From: Proluteimonas luteida
GTDB taxonomy: Bacteria > Pseudomonadota > Gammaproteobacteria > Xanthomonadales > Xanthomonadaceae
DNA length: 64,000 nt
Direction of reading: 5' to 3'
Assembly: GCF_021191695.1 (NCBI RefSeq)
Contig: NZ_JAIWPT010000004.1
Coordinates: forward strand, 62,001-126,000
How positions within the stretch are numbered: the stretch's first letter is position 1; each line of letters begins with the position of its first letter. Positions 1-8,661 of this stretch are shown here, one piece after another. The notes under the pieces are model-generated. The model was not told the origin of the DNA. It searched no databases and worked only from the letters and a program-made list of their open reading frames with translations. The position numbers and the translations under genes were made by a program.

Positions 1-1147
1 CCTCGTAGGTCGAGGCGATCAGGCGGATGGTCTCGTTGACGCGCTTGGGGTCCAGCCGCAGGTCGTGCTTGCGGGCGACCTCGCCGACCAGCAGGCCGAC
101 CAGGACCCGCTTGCGCGCCGGTTCCATGAAGCCCTGGTGGGCGTCGGCGCCGACTTCGGGGTTCTGGCCACGCCGGCGCGCCTCGTCGAGCGTCTGGCGC
201 AGCAGCGAACGCGCCTCGGCCTCGACCAGCTTGGGCGGCAGTTCGACGTGCGAATAGGCGGCGACCAGCTGCTCGCCGACCTCGCGACGCAGGCGCCCCA
301 TCAGCGCGCCCTTGAGCTCGCGCTCCAGGTTGGTGCGGATTTCGGTGCGGAACTGCGCCATCTCGCCGCTCTTGACGCCGAAACTGCGGATGAACGCGCC
401 GTCGACCTCCGGCAGATGCTGCTCGGAGACCTGCTCCACCTTCACGTGCACTTCGGCCTGCTTCCCGGCCAGCTGCGGCACCCGCCAGTCGCCGGGGAAG
501 GTGACCTCGACGGTTTTCTCATCGCCGGCCGACAGGCCGACAAGCGCATCCTCGATCGCCGGGAACATCGCGCCAGAGCCCAGCACCGTGGTACCGCGCT
601 CAGCGCCCTCGGCCGGCAGGCGCTGGTCGCCGATCTGCGACCAGGTCTCGACGTCGACCGCATCGCCGGTCTGCGCCGGACGTGTGACCGCGCTCCAGCT
701 GCGGCGCTGCAGGCGCAGGTTCTCGATCATGCGGTCGATGTCGTCCTCGGCCACGTCGGCCGTGTGCCGCACGACGGTCAGCTTCTCCAGGTCGATCTCG
801 CCGAAATCCGGCACGATCTCGAAGGTCGCGGTGAAGGCCAGCTCGCCCTCGCCCGCCTCGCCGTCCGGCGCGATCTGCGGCTGGCCGGCCAGGCGCAGTT
901 CGTTCTCGCGCACCGCCTGGTCGAAGCCCTCGCGCAGCAGGGTGTCCAGCACCTCGGCGCGGACCTGCTCGCCGAAGCGCTGCTCGACCACCTTGGCCGG
1001 CACCTTGCCCGGACGGAAGCCCTTGAGGCGCGTGGTGCGCGCGATCTCGCGCAGACGCCCCCCGACCTGGGTCTCCAGGCGTTCGGATGGCACGCGGAAC
1101 GTCACTTTGCGTTCCAGGCTGCCCAGCGATTCGACCGAAACTTGCAT
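1..1147 (-). CDS. tig: Trigger factor (ribosome-associated chaperone), 3' end cut by window edge
   Basis: Peptidyl-prolyl isomerase and chaperone that binds the ribosome exit tunnel and holds nascent chains. The start [17 protein letters not shown] and the ribosome-binding signature GFRPGK (about residues 43-48, followed by [11 protein letters not shown]) are diagnostic. The FKBP-like PPIase domain and part of the C-terminal chaperone domain follow. About 382 codons are visible against a usual length near 430, so roughly the last 50 residues lie outside the window. The ATG at 1147 is preceded on the minus strand by an AGGAG Shine-Dalgarno. In related genomes clpP, clpX and lon usually follow tig; that part is not visible here. 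Confidence 0.96.
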   Translation of the reverse strand, partial: MQVSVESLGSLERKVTFRVPSERLETQVGGRLREIARTTRLKGFRPGKVPAKVVEQRFGEQVRAEVLDTLLREGFDQAVRENELRLAGQPQIAPDGEAGEGELAFTATFEIVPDFGEIDLEKLTVVRHTADVAEDDIDRMIENLRLQRRSWSAVTRPAQTGDAVDVETWSQIGDQRLPAEGAERGTTVLGSGAMFPAIEDALVGLSAGDEKTVEVTFPGDWRVPQLAGKQAEVHVKVEQVSEQHLPEVDGAFIRSFGVKSGEMAQFRTEIRTNLERELKGALMGRLRREVGEQLVAAYSHVELPPKLVEAEARSLLRQTLDEARRRGQNPEVGADAHQGFMEPARKRVLVGLLVGEVARKHDLRLDPKRVNETIRLIASTYE

Positions 1148-1907
<760 letters not shown>

Positions 1908-1980
1908 GATCGTGCGCCGCCTGCGGCGGACCGGCGCATCGTAGACGATCGCCGCCCCTGCCTGCATCCATCACCTCGCC

Positions 1981-2073
1981 AGGCGAACCGCAGGTTCGAA
2001 TCCCGCGCACGCCCCCGAAAACAAAAACACCCGGCACTACCAGGCGTTTCGTGGAACGGGTGGGCCGTCAAGG
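1981..2073. repeat. Tandem-type repeat copy 1 (tRNA fragments plus hairpin)
   Basis: This 93-base block is about 90% identical to 2155-2248, 174 bases further on. It begins with a plus-strand T-arm-like piece (GCAGGTTCGAATCCCGC), continues with a decayed hairpin (CCCGGCACTACCAGGCG) and ends with a copy of the 3' tip of the minus-strand tRNA-Lys (GTGGGCCGTCAAGG). No tRNA-Lys body follows, so this copy is a truncated relic. The hairpin here has mispairs that are absent from copy 2, suggesting decay. Confidence 0.75.
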
Positions 2074-2154
2074 GTGAGCCCGGGCCGCTCGCGAACCACC
2101 GGTTCGCGCCCGGGCGAACGCCATGCGCGCTGCGCATGGCCGGACCTGCGCAGC

Positions 2155-2248
2155 AGGCGAACCGCAGGTTCGAATCCCGCATACGCCTCCGAAAACGAAA
2201 ACGCCCGGCATTGCCGGGCGTTTTCGTGGAACTGGTGGGCCGTCAAGG
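2155..2248. repeat. Tandem-type repeat copy 2, running into tRNA-Lys
   Basis: This is the intact partner of the block at 1981-2073. It has the same T-arm-like fragment, a perfect hairpin, then the real 3' end of tRNA-Lys. The duplicated unit therefore covers the tRNA-Lys 3' end plus its downstream terminator and an older tRNA 3' remnant in the opposite orientation. Confidence 0.75.
2191..2226. terminator. Bidirectional intrinsic terminator downstream of tRNA-Lys
   Basis: The stem ACGCCCGGCA/TGCCGGGCGT is perfect over 10 pairs. It is flanked by T-rich sequence on one strand (TTTTCG) and, read on the minus strand, by TTTTCGTTTTC. It sits a few bases past the 3' end of the minus-strand tRNA-Lys, which is where that transcript should stop. 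Confidence 0.75.
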
Positions 2249-2308
2249 ATTCGAACCTTGGACCTATTGATTAAGAGTCAACTGCTCTACCAACTGAGCT
2301 AACGGCCC
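2233..2308 (-). tRNA. tRNA-Lys (anticodon CUU)
   Basis: Minus-strand cloverleaf: acceptor GGGCCGT with ACGGCCC, D-arm TAGCTCAGTTGGTAGAGC, anticodon context GACTCTTAATC giving CUU, T-arm CAAGGTTCGAATCCTTG, and an encoded CCA at 2233-2235. It is very close to the usual lysine tRNA except for C in place of U at the wobble position. Confidence 0.96.
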
Positions 2309-2381
2309 GATGAAGCGGGCGCGCAGTTTACGCAACTTCGCGCGCCTGGGCAACACCTTGCGGCATCACCCGGTGGAACGG

Positions 2382-2458
2382 TGGGGTGGCTGAGGGGATT
2401 CGAACCCCCGACCACTGGAATCACAATCCAGTACTCTAACCAACTGAGCTACAGCCAC
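2382..2458 (-). tRNA. tRNA-His (anticodon GUG)
   Basis: Minus-strand cloverleaf with acceptor GTGGCTG/CAGCCAC, anticodon context GATTGTGATTC giving GUG, T-arm GGGGGTTCGAATCCCCT, C73 and an encoded CCA. The base just 5' (position 2459) is G on the minus strand and can pair with C73. This is the extra G-1 that histidyl-tRNA synthetase requires. Confidence 0.96.
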
Positions 2459-2747
2459 CAGAAACGCTTTCCATGCCGCGATGCGACTCGCCGCGGCGGG
2501 CCGCGCATTCTATCCCGATTCGGCATGAAACGGCATGCCTTGGGAACAGTCGGCGCAGCGGGCGCGCATTGTAGCGCGCCGTTGCCGGAAATGTCAGACG
2601 CGCGGCTGCCGCATCCGCATTGCCGGCCACGACGGCCGGCCTCTCCTGCACGCCATCCCGAGGCGGGCGCAGGCGTCACGCGATTCCGACACGGCCGGCG
2701 CAATAACACCGCACGACGACGCCACGCGTGGACCGCCCTGCCCGACG

Positions 2748-3290
2748 ATGACCGACGCTCCCGCCCTGCTGATCCTGGACATGATCAGCACCTTCGACTT
2801 TCCGCGCGGCGACGCATTGCGTCGCGCTGCGATCGCGGCCGCGCCCGGCATCGGACGACTCAAGCGCCGGGTCAGGCGTGGTGGCGGGACATGCATCTAC
2901 GTCAACGACAACTTCACCGCGTGGCGATCCGAATTCCCGGCGCTGGTGGCGCTGGCGCGCGAATCGAAGGCGGCGCCGATCCTCGACCATCTGGCCCCGG
3001 ACGCCGACGACGACCTGGTGCTGAAACCCCGGCATTCGGCGTTCCACCAGACTCCGCTGCAATTCATCCTGGAACGCACCGGCATCCGCCGCCTGCTGAT
3101 CACCGGGGTCTCGACGGAGGCCTGCGTGCTGGCGACGGCGCTCGATGCGCGGATGTTCGCATTCGACGTCGTCGTGGTCTCCGACTGCGTGGCCTCGAGC
3201 AGTCCCCGGCGCCGCAGCGATGCGCTGGCGGTGCTGCGGCACTGCGAGTTCAAGGTCAGACGCGCGGCGGCGGCGCTGGATGCGCCCTGA
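2748..3290 (+). CDS. Isochorismatase-fold cysteine hydrolase
   Basis: A 180-residue protein of the isochorismatase-like cysteine hydrolase family, which cleaves amide or ether bonds in small metabolites (nicotinamidase, ureidoacrylate and isochorismate hydrolases). The family catalytic triad is in place: D11 in LLILDM, K93 in LVLKPRHSAF, and C126 in GVSTEACVLATA. A cis-peptide-type GVSTEAC turn precedes the cysteine. The ATG at 2748 is the first that puts the LLILDM strand near the N-terminus; no strong ribosome site precedes it. The gene stands alone on the plus strand between tRNA-His and tRNA-Arg, which run the other way. The substrate cannot be told from sequence. Confidence 0.85.
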   Translation: MTDAPALLILDMISTFDFPRGDALRRAAIAAAPGIGRLKRRVRRGGGTCIYVNDNFTAWRSEFPALVALARESKAAPILDHLAPDADDDLVLKPRHSAFHQTPLQFILERTGIRRLLITGVSTEACVLATALDARMFAFDVVVVSDCVASSSPRRRSDALAVLRHCEFKVRRAAAALDAP

Positions 3291-3317
3291 TCCGCCGGGC
3301 CGGGCCGCGGCCGGGAA

Positions 3318-3394
3318 TGGCGCGCCCGACAGGAATCGAACCTGTAACCCCCGGCTTAGAAGGCCGGTGCTCTATCCGGTTGAGCTACGGGCGC
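3318..3394 (-). tRNA. tRNA-Arg (anticodon UCU)
   Basis: Minus-strand cloverleaf with acceptor GCGCCCG/CGGGCGC, anticodon stem CCGGC/GCCGG enclosing CTTCTAA (anticodon UCU), T-arm ACAGGTTCGATTCCTGT, G73 and an encoded CCA at 3318-3320. UCU reads the rare AGA/AGG codons. Confidence 0.96.
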
Positions 3395-3426
3395 CTGCGG
3401 GAATGACGGGACGACGATGCGTCCGG

Positions 3427-3503
3427 TGGTCGGGGTAGAGGGATTCGAACCCCCGACATCCTGCTCCCAAAGCAGGCGCGCTACCAGACTGCGCTATACC
3501 CCG
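3427..3503 (-). tRNA. tRNA-Pro (anticodon UGG)
   Basis: Minus-strand cloverleaf with acceptor CGGGGTA/TACCCCG, D-arm AGCGCAGTCTGGTAGCGC, anticodon stem CCTGC/GCAGG enclosing TTTGGGA (anticodon UGG), T-arm CGGGGGTTCGAATCCCTC, A73 and an encoded CCA at 3427-3429. It is the first gene of the tRNA cluster in the direction of transcription. Confidence 0.96.
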
Positions 3504-3655
3504 CCGGAACGAGCGGTCGACGTCGCGCGGGCGAGGCCGGCCGACGGCAGGCATTGTGGGAAGCGGCAGGCGGGCTGTCAACGCGGCCATGCCCTGCATC
3601 GATGCCGTGTATCCTCGGCACCAGTCCATTTCACGCAACTACAGGGGTTTCATCC

Positions 3656-4420
3656 ATGCGCAGCGGCAATCCGACCCTCAAGGAATCGACCTTCCTCGAC
3701 CTGGCCAGCGGCAGTGTCGTCTCCCGTCCCGGCGAGGTGATGACGCTCAACGGCACCGTCAACAAGACCGGCTTCCTGCTGCTGCTGACCGTGCTCACCG
3801 CCGCCTTCGCCTGGTCGCAGGTGGAGTTCGGCGTCGACGGCCGCCCGCAGCCGGGATTCGGCATGTACGTCTGGGGCGGTGCGATCGGCGGTTTCGTGCT
3901 GGCGATGATCACGGTGTTCAAGAAGGAATGGGCGCCGGTCACCGCGCCGCTGTACGCGCTGGTCGAAGGGTTCTTCCTCGGCGCGATCTCGGCGATGTAC
4001 AACTTCGTCTACGACGGCATCGTCATGCAGGCGGTGCTGTTGACCTTCGGCACCCTGTTCGCGCTGCTGTTCGCCTACCGCAGCGGGCTGATCAAGGCCA
4101 CCGAGAACTTCCGGCTCGGCGTCGTCGCCGCGACCGGCGGCATCGCGCTGGTGTACCTGGCGACCATCGTGCTGGGCTTCTTCAACATCAACATCCCGTT
4201 CATCCACGACAGCGGCCTGATCGGCATCGGCTTCAGCCTGTTCGTGGTCGTCGTCGCCGCGCTGAACCTGGTGCTGGACTTCGACCTCATCGAGACCGGC
4301 GTCGAACAGGGCGCACCGAAGTACATGGAGTGGTACGGCGCCTTCGGCCTGATGGTGACGCTGGTGTGGCTGTACATCGAGTTCCTGCGCCTGCTGTCGA
4401 AGCTGCAGTCGCGCAACTGA
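3656..4420 (+). CDS. Bax inhibitor-1/YccA-type membrane protein
   Basis: A 254-residue integral membrane protein of the Bax1-I (BI-1/YccA/YbhL) family, a group linked to ion leak channels and membrane protease control. After a soluble N-terminus of about 40 residues there are seven hydrophobic segments. The family signature region DFDLIETGVEQGAPKYMEWY lies before the last helix, followed by GLMVTLVWLYIEFLRLL at the C-terminus. The ATG at 3656 follows an AGGGG ribosome site; an in-frame upstream extension has no such signal. The gene is monocistronic and closes with its own hairpin terminator. The exact function in this organism is unknown. Confidence 0.9.
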   Translation: MRSGNPTLKESTFLDLASGSVVSRPGEVMTLNGTVNKTGFLLLLTVLTAAFAWSQVEFGVDGRPQPGFGMYVWGGAIGGFVLAMITVFKKEWAPVTAPLYALVEGFFLGAISAMYNFVYDGIVMQAVLLTFGTLFALLFAYRSGLIKATENFRLGVVAATGGIALVYLATIVLGFFNINIPFIHDSGLIGIGFSLFVVVVAALNLVLDFDLIETGVEQGAPKYMEWYGAFGLMVTLVWLYIEFLRLLSKLQSRN

Positions 4421-4435
4421 CGGCGCTGCAAACGA

Positions 4436-4470
4436 CGGAAGAAGGGGCGCGCAAGCGCCCTTTCTTCGTT
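4436..4470 (+). terminator. Intrinsic terminator after the Bax1-I gene
   Basis: Stem AAGAAGGGGCGC with GCGCCCTTTCTT and loop GCAA, one G-T pair, followed by CGTTT. It starts about 17 bases past the stop codon at 4420. Confidence 0.75.
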
Positions 4471-4570
4471 TGGGGCAGAGGCCGCCGTACACGTCAGGGA
4501 ATCTTCACCCGCCCCCGGCGCACAATCAACGCCGGGAGGCGGGAAACAGTCGGGGAAACAGGAGATTCTC

Positions 4571-6340
4571 ATGTACTACAGCAGCGGCAACTACGAAGCC
4601 TTCGCGCGCCCGCGCAAGCCCGAAGGCGTGGACGGCAAGAGCGCCTGGTTCGTCGGATCAGGCCTGGCGGCCCTCTCGGGCGCGGCCTTCCTGATCCGTG
4701 ACGGGCACATGCCCGGCGAGCGGATCACCATCCTGGAGCGGCTGCAGCTCCCGGGCGGCGCGCTGGATGGGCTCAAGGTGCCGGAGAAAGGCTTCGTGGT
4801 CCGCGGCGGGCGCGAGATGGAGAACCACTTCGAGTGCCTGTGGGACCTGTTCCGCTCCATCCCGTCGCTGGAGATCGAGGGCGCCAGCGTGCTCGACGAG
4901 TTCTACTGGCTCAACAAGGACGATCCCAACTTCTCCCTGCAGCGCGCCACGGTGAACCGGGGCGAGGACGCGCACACCGATGGCCTGTTCACCCTCAGCG
5001 ACCAGGCGCAGAAGGAGATCGTCAGGCTGTTCCTGGCCACCCGCGAGGAGATGGAGAACAAGCGCATCGACGAGGTGCTGGGCCGGGATTTCTTCGCCAG
5101 CAACTTCTGGTTGTACTGGCGCACGATGTTCGCCTTCGAGGAATGGCACTCCGCGCTGGAGATGAAGCTGTACCTGCATCGTTTCATCCACCATATCGGC
5201 GGCCTGCCGGACTTCTCGGCACTGAAGTTCACGAAGTACAACCAGTACGAGTCGCTGGTGCTGCCGCTGGTCAAGTGGCTGCAGGACCATGGCGTGGTGT
5301 TCCAGTACGGCACCGAGGTCACCGACGTCGATTTCGACATCGCGCCCGGGCGCAAGCAGGCCACCCGCATCCACTGGCGCAGGGACGGTGCCGCCGGCGG
5401 CGTCGACCTGGGGCCGGACGACCTGGTGTTCATGACCATCGGCTCGTTGACCGAGAACTCCGACGATGGCGACCACCACACGCCGGCGCGGCTCGACGAA
5501 GGACCGGCGCCGGCCTGGGACCTGTGGCGGCGCATCGCCGCGCAGGACCCGGCGTTCGGCCGTCCCGACGTGTTCGGCGCGCATATTCCCGAAACCAAAT
5601 GGGAGTCGGCCACCGTCACCACGCTCGATGCCCGCATTCCCGAGTACATCCGCAGGATCGCCAAACGCGACCCGTTCAGCGGCAAGGTGGTCACCGGCGG
5701 CATCGTCACCGCCAGGGATTCCTCGTGGCTGCTCAGCTGGACGGTGAACCGGCAGCCGCATTTCAAGCAGCAGCCCAAGGACCAGATCGTGGTGTGGGTC
5801 TACGCGCTGTTCGTCGACACGCCCGGCGACTACGTCAAGAAGCCCATGCAGGACTGCACCGGCGAGGAAATCACCCAGGAGTGGCTGTACCACATGGGCG
5901 TGCCGGTCGAGGACATCCCGGAACTGGCCGCGACCGGGGCGAAGACCGTGCCGGTGATGATGCCCTACGTCACCGCGTTCTTCATGCCGCGGCAAGCCGG
6001 CGACCGGCCCGACGTGGTGCCCGAGGGCGCGGTCAACTTCGCCTTCATCGGCCAGTTCGCCGAGTCGAGGCAGCGCGACTGCATCTTCACCACCGAATAC
6101 TCGGTGCGCACGCCGATGGAAGCGGTCTACACCCTGCTCGGGGTCGAGCGCGGCGTGCCGGAAGTGTTCAATTCGACCTACGACGTCCGCACGCTGCTGG
6201 CCGCGACCGGGCGCCTGCGCGACGGCAAGGAGATCGAGATCCCCGGCCCGGCGTTCCTGCGCCACCGGCTGATGCAGAAACTCGACAGCACCCAGATCGG
6301 CGTACTGCTCAAGGAGTTCCATCTGGTCGCGGACGACTGA
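4571..6340 (+). CDS. ohyA: Oleate hydratase (myosin-cross-reactive antigen family)
   Basis: A 589-residue FAD-dependent hydratase that adds water to the cis-9 double bond of oleate and related unsaturated fatty acids, giving 10-hydroxy fatty acids. The N-terminus carries the FAD-binding loop SAWFVGSGLAALSGAAFLIRDG. The family signature RGGREMENHFECLWDLFRS (about residues 78-96) holds the catalytic-site glutamate and lipid-binding residues. Length matches the family (about 560-650). The ATG at 4571 has a textbook AGGAG nine bases upstream. There is no signal peptide, so it should act at the inner face of the membrane. In other bacteria the enzyme detoxifies host or environmental unsaturated fatty acids. 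It appears monocistronic. Confidence 0.95.
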   Translation: MYYSSGNYEAFARPRKPEGVDGKSAWFVGSGLAALSGAAFLIRDGHMPGERITILERLQLPGGALDGLKVPEKGFVVRGGREMENHFECLWDLFRSIPSLEIEGASVLDEFYWLNKDDPNFSLQRATVNRGEDAHTDGLFTLSDQAQKEIVRLFLATREEMENKRIDEVLGRDFFASNFWLYWRTMFAFEEWHSALEMKLYLHRFIHHIGGLPDFSALKFTKYNQYESLVLPLVKWLQDHGVVFQYGTEVTDVDFDIAPGRKQATRIHWRRDGAAGGVDLGPDDLVFMTIGSLTENSDDGDHHTPARLDEGPAPAWDLWRRIAAQDPAFGRPDVFGAHIPETKWESATVTTLDARIPEYIRRIAKRDPFSGKVVTGGIVTARDSSWLLSWTVNRQPHFKQQPKDQIVVWVYALFVDTPGDYVKKPMQDCTGEEITQEWLYHMGVPVEDIPELAATGAKTVPVMMPYVTAFFMPRQAGDRPDVVPEGAVNFAFIGQFAESRQRDCIFTTEYSVRTPMEAVYTLLGVERGVPEVFNSTYDVRTLLAATGRLRDGKEIEIPGPAFLRHRLMQKLDSTQIGVLLKEFHLVADD

Positions 6341-6464
6341 GAGGAGCATCTGGTCCGGGACACGGATGAAGCAGGTCCCTCGCTGCGCCCGGGACGACAG
6401 CGGGATGTTTGCAGGCAATCCCGGATCGCAGCGGTCGAGAATTCCCGGGAATCAGAGAAGGAAA

Positions 6465-6494
6465 AAAAAACGGGACGCGCGTGCGTCCCGTTTC
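6465..6494. terminator. Strong terminator between convergent ohyA and isocitrate dehydrogenase genes
   Basis: Stem AAACGGGACGC with GCGTCCCGTTT and loop GCGT. On the minus strand it is followed by a run of about nine T, the stronger direction, serving the isocitrate dehydrogenase gene. Read forward it is followed only by CC, so it is weaker for ohyA. Confidence 0.8.
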
Positions 6495-6547
6495 CTGTGG
6501 TGGCATCGGGCCTGTCGCCAGGCGGTTGGATGCCTGCCCGCCCTCCC

Positions 6548-7555
6548 CTACAGGCGCGCGGCGATCGCCTGGGCGAAGCTGGTCGTGGTGCCGCTGCCGC
6601 CGAGGTCCGGGGTCACCCCGTCCCTGGCTTCGAGCGTGGCGACGATCGCCTTGCGCAGGCGCTGCGCCTGCTCCGGCAGCGCCAGGTGGTCGAGCATCTG
6701 CGCGGCCGCAAGCAGCAGCGCGCAGGGATTGGCGACGCCCTTGCCGGCGATGTCCGGCGCGGAGCCGTGCACGGCCTCGAAGATCGCCACGTCGCTGCCG
6801 ATGTTGGCGCCCGGCGCCAGGCCCAGGCCACCGACCAGGCCGGCGCACAGGTCGGAGATGATGTCGCCGAACAGGTTGGTGGTGACGATGATGTCGAACT
6901 GCTCCGGACGCATCACCAGCTGCATGCAGGTGTTGTCGACGATCATCTCGTTGGCCTCGATGTCCGGATACTCGGCCGCGACCTCGCGGGCGATCTTCAG
7001 GAACAGGCCCGACGTGCTCTTGAGGATGTTGGCCTTGTGCACGATCGTCACCTTCCTGCGGCCGGTCTTGCGGGCCAGCTCGAAGGCGTAGCGGACGATC
7101 CGCTCCGACCCCTTGCGGGTGATGCGGGTGATCGAGATCGCGGTTTCGCCGTCGGCCGAGACTTCCTGGCCTTCGCTGATGTACGAGCCCTCGGTGTTCT
7201 CGCGGATCGTGATCAGGTCCACGCCACTGTCGAAGCGCGAGCGCGTGTTGGGGAACGAGGTCGCCGGGCGCACGTTGGCGTAGAGGTCGAACTGGCGGCG
7301 CAGTTCGACGTTGATCGAGCTGAAGCCGCCGCCGACCGGCGTGGTCAGCGGGCTCTTGAGCGCGACCTTGTTGCGGCGGATCGAATCCATCGTCGCGGCC
7401 GGCAGCAGCTCGCCGTGCTTCTCGAGGGCCATCAGGCCGGCGTCGGCGTCTTCGTAGCGGAGGCCGAGCTGCATCGCGTCGAGCACGTGCAGCGTGGCGT
7501 CCATGATCTCCGGGCCGATACCGTCGCCGCGGATGACCGTAATCGTGTGGGTCAT
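6548..7555 (-). CDS. NAD-type isocitrate dehydrogenase (short beta-decarboxylating dehydrogenase)
   Basis: A 335-residue enzyme of the isocitrate/isopropylmalate dehydrogenase family, oxidatively decarboxylating isocitrate to 2-oxoglutarate in the TCA cycle. Features seen: N-terminal TVIRGDGIGPEI; substrate loop SSINVELRRQFDLYANVRP; IRENTEGSYISEGQE; catalytic K in VTIVHKANILKSTSG; metal-binding NLFGDIISDLCAG; and the cofactor loop EAVHGSAPDIAGKGVANP. The short length and the loop before NPCALL fit the NAD-dependent type common in xanthomonads rather than the 415-residue NADP enzyme. Homoisocitrate dehydrogenase is the main alternative. The ATG at 7555 begins directly at the first strand. The transcript ends at the terminator around 6470-6494. 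Confidence 0.85.
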   Translation of the reverse strand: MTHTITVIRGDGIGPEIMDATLHVLDAMQLGLRYEDADAGLMALEKHGELLPAATMDSIRRNKVALKSPLTTPVGGGFSSINVELRRQFDLYANVRPATSFPNTRSRFDSGVDLITIRENTEGSYISEGQEVSADGETAISITRITRKGSERIVRYAFELARKTGRRKVTIVHKANILKSTSGLFLKIAREVAAEYPDIEANEMIVDNTCMQLVMRPEQFDIIVTTNLFGDIISDLCAGLVGGLGLAPGANIGSDVAIFEAVHGSAPDIAGKGVANPCALLLAAAQMLDHLALPEQAQRLRKAIVATLEARDGVTPDLGGSGTTTSFAQAIAARL

Positions 7556-7578
7556 GTGGAGTTTGATCCGTGCGCAAG

Positions 7579-7600
7579 GATGCCGCGCGGACGCGGCATC
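7579..7600 (-). other. Hairpin in the presumed 5' leader of the isocitrate dehydrogenase gene
   Basis: A perfect 9-bp stem (GATGCCGCG/CGCGGCATC, 4-nt loop) lies about 24 bases upstream of the ATG at 7555. On the minus strand it comes after a -10-like CATAAT element near 7622-7629, so it would be in the mRNA leader. No T-run follows. A role in mRNA stability or attenuation is possible but unproven. Confidence 0.4.
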
Positions 7601-7763
7601 GAGTGGAAGGGAAACCCGCGCATTATGCCCGAGCGGGCTGCCGCTTCCCAAATCGCCACGCCGCGCCGGCGCGGGAACGACATGGCGAAACCGCCGAACA
7701 AGGGCGCCGCGTCGCGCCTGCGCGCATGCCGCGCGGCGGCCGCGTCACCCGCGCCGCGGCAGG

Positions 7764-8159
7764 TCAGGCGTGGGTGTCGCAGTCGGGCGCGGCGGCTTCG
7801 CCCTGTTCCAGCTGGTCGAGGAAATCCACCGCCCGGCGCAGGTGCGGGATGACGATGCTGCCGCCGACCACCAGGCCCACCGAGAACACCTCGAACATCT
7901 CGTCTCGGCGCACGCCCGCTTCGCGGCACTGGGCGACGTGGTAGCTGATGCAGTCGTCGCAGCGCAGCACCAGCGACGCCACCAGGCCCAGCATTTCCTT
8001 GGTCTTCAGGTCCAGCGCGCCGGCCTGGTAGGTCTGGGTATCGAGGGCGAAGAAACGGCGCACGACCTGGTTGGGCTCGGCCAGGATGCGTTCGTTCATG
8101 CGCTTGCGGAACGCGGTGAACTCGGCGATGCGGTCGCCTTCGCCGGCCTCCGCGCTCAA
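7764..8159 (-). CDS. Carboxymuconolactone decarboxylase (AhpD-like) family protein
   Basis: A 131-residue protein of the CMD/AhpD family, small alpha-helical proteins that act as decarboxylases or thiol-based peroxidase partners. The AhpD-type redox motif LRCDDCISYHVAQC (CxxC followed three residues later by His) is present, which favours a thiol-disulfide role. The best start is the TTG at 8159, overlapping the stop of the upstream glutaredoxin gene in a TTGA arrangement with GGGGA upstream. An internal ATG (MNERILAE) would cut off the first helix. Coupling to a glutaredoxin gene supports a redox job. The natural reductant or substrate is unknown. Confidence 0.82.
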   Translation of the reverse strand: MSAEAGEGDRIAEFTAFRKRMNERILAEPNQVVRRFFALDTQTYQAGALDLKTKEMLGLVASLVLRCDDCISYHVAQCREAGVRRDEMFEVFSVGLVVGGSIVIPHLRRAVDFLDQLEQGEAAAPDCDTHA

Positions 8160-8446
8160 GCGGCGTCCCCGGCGAGCAGCGGCGCGAACCTGCCGGCGCG
8201 GTGCAGCGCCATCATGTCGTCGTAGCCGCCGACGTGGACATCGCCGACGAAGATCTGCGGCACGCTGGTGCGGCGGGCGAGTTCGACCATGCGCGCGCGC
8301 GCTTCGGGATCCAGGTCGACCCGGACCTCGGTCCAGGCCAGCCCCTGGTTCTTGAGGAAGGTCTTGGCGGCGACGCAATAGCCGCAGATCGCGCTGGTGT
8401 AGACGGTGATTTCGGGCGGGGTGCCGGCCGGTGCGGGGACATTCAA
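8156..8446 (-). CDS. grxC: Glutaredoxin (GrxC class)
   Basis: A 96-residue glutaredoxin that reduces protein disulfides and glutathione mixed disulfides using GSH. The active site CGYC follows the first strand (ITVYTSAICGYCVAAKTFL). The cis-proline TSVPQIFVGD and the glycine pair VGGYDDM, which bind glutathione, are also present. No in-frame ATG gives a sensible length. The TTG at 8446 is preceded by GGAG with a 7-base gap, so TTG is the likely start. The downstream CMD/AhpD-like gene begins within its stop codon, making a two-gene redox operon that uses two TTG starts. Confidence 0.88.
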   Translation of the reverse strand: MNVPAPAGTPPEITVYTSAICGYCVAAKTFLKNQGLAWTEVRVDLDPEARARMVELARRTSVPQIFVGDVHVGGYDDMMALHRAGRFAPLLAGDAA

Positions 8447-8661
8447 GGGAGGACTCCGGAAACTTGTGACGGGATCGCCTGTCAGAGTCTGGAGGCGCCC
8501 GGCCCGGTTTTCCAGCCGGCGGGACGCTGATGGCAACGCGGACCGGGCCCGCCGCTGCCGGCCAACCGCGACACGGGGACCGGACCGCGCTGCTTTAACA
8601 TGCCATTCACGCCGCTGGCGCTCCGCGCCTGCATGCTGGGCTGCCGTCGTGTCGCGACGGG

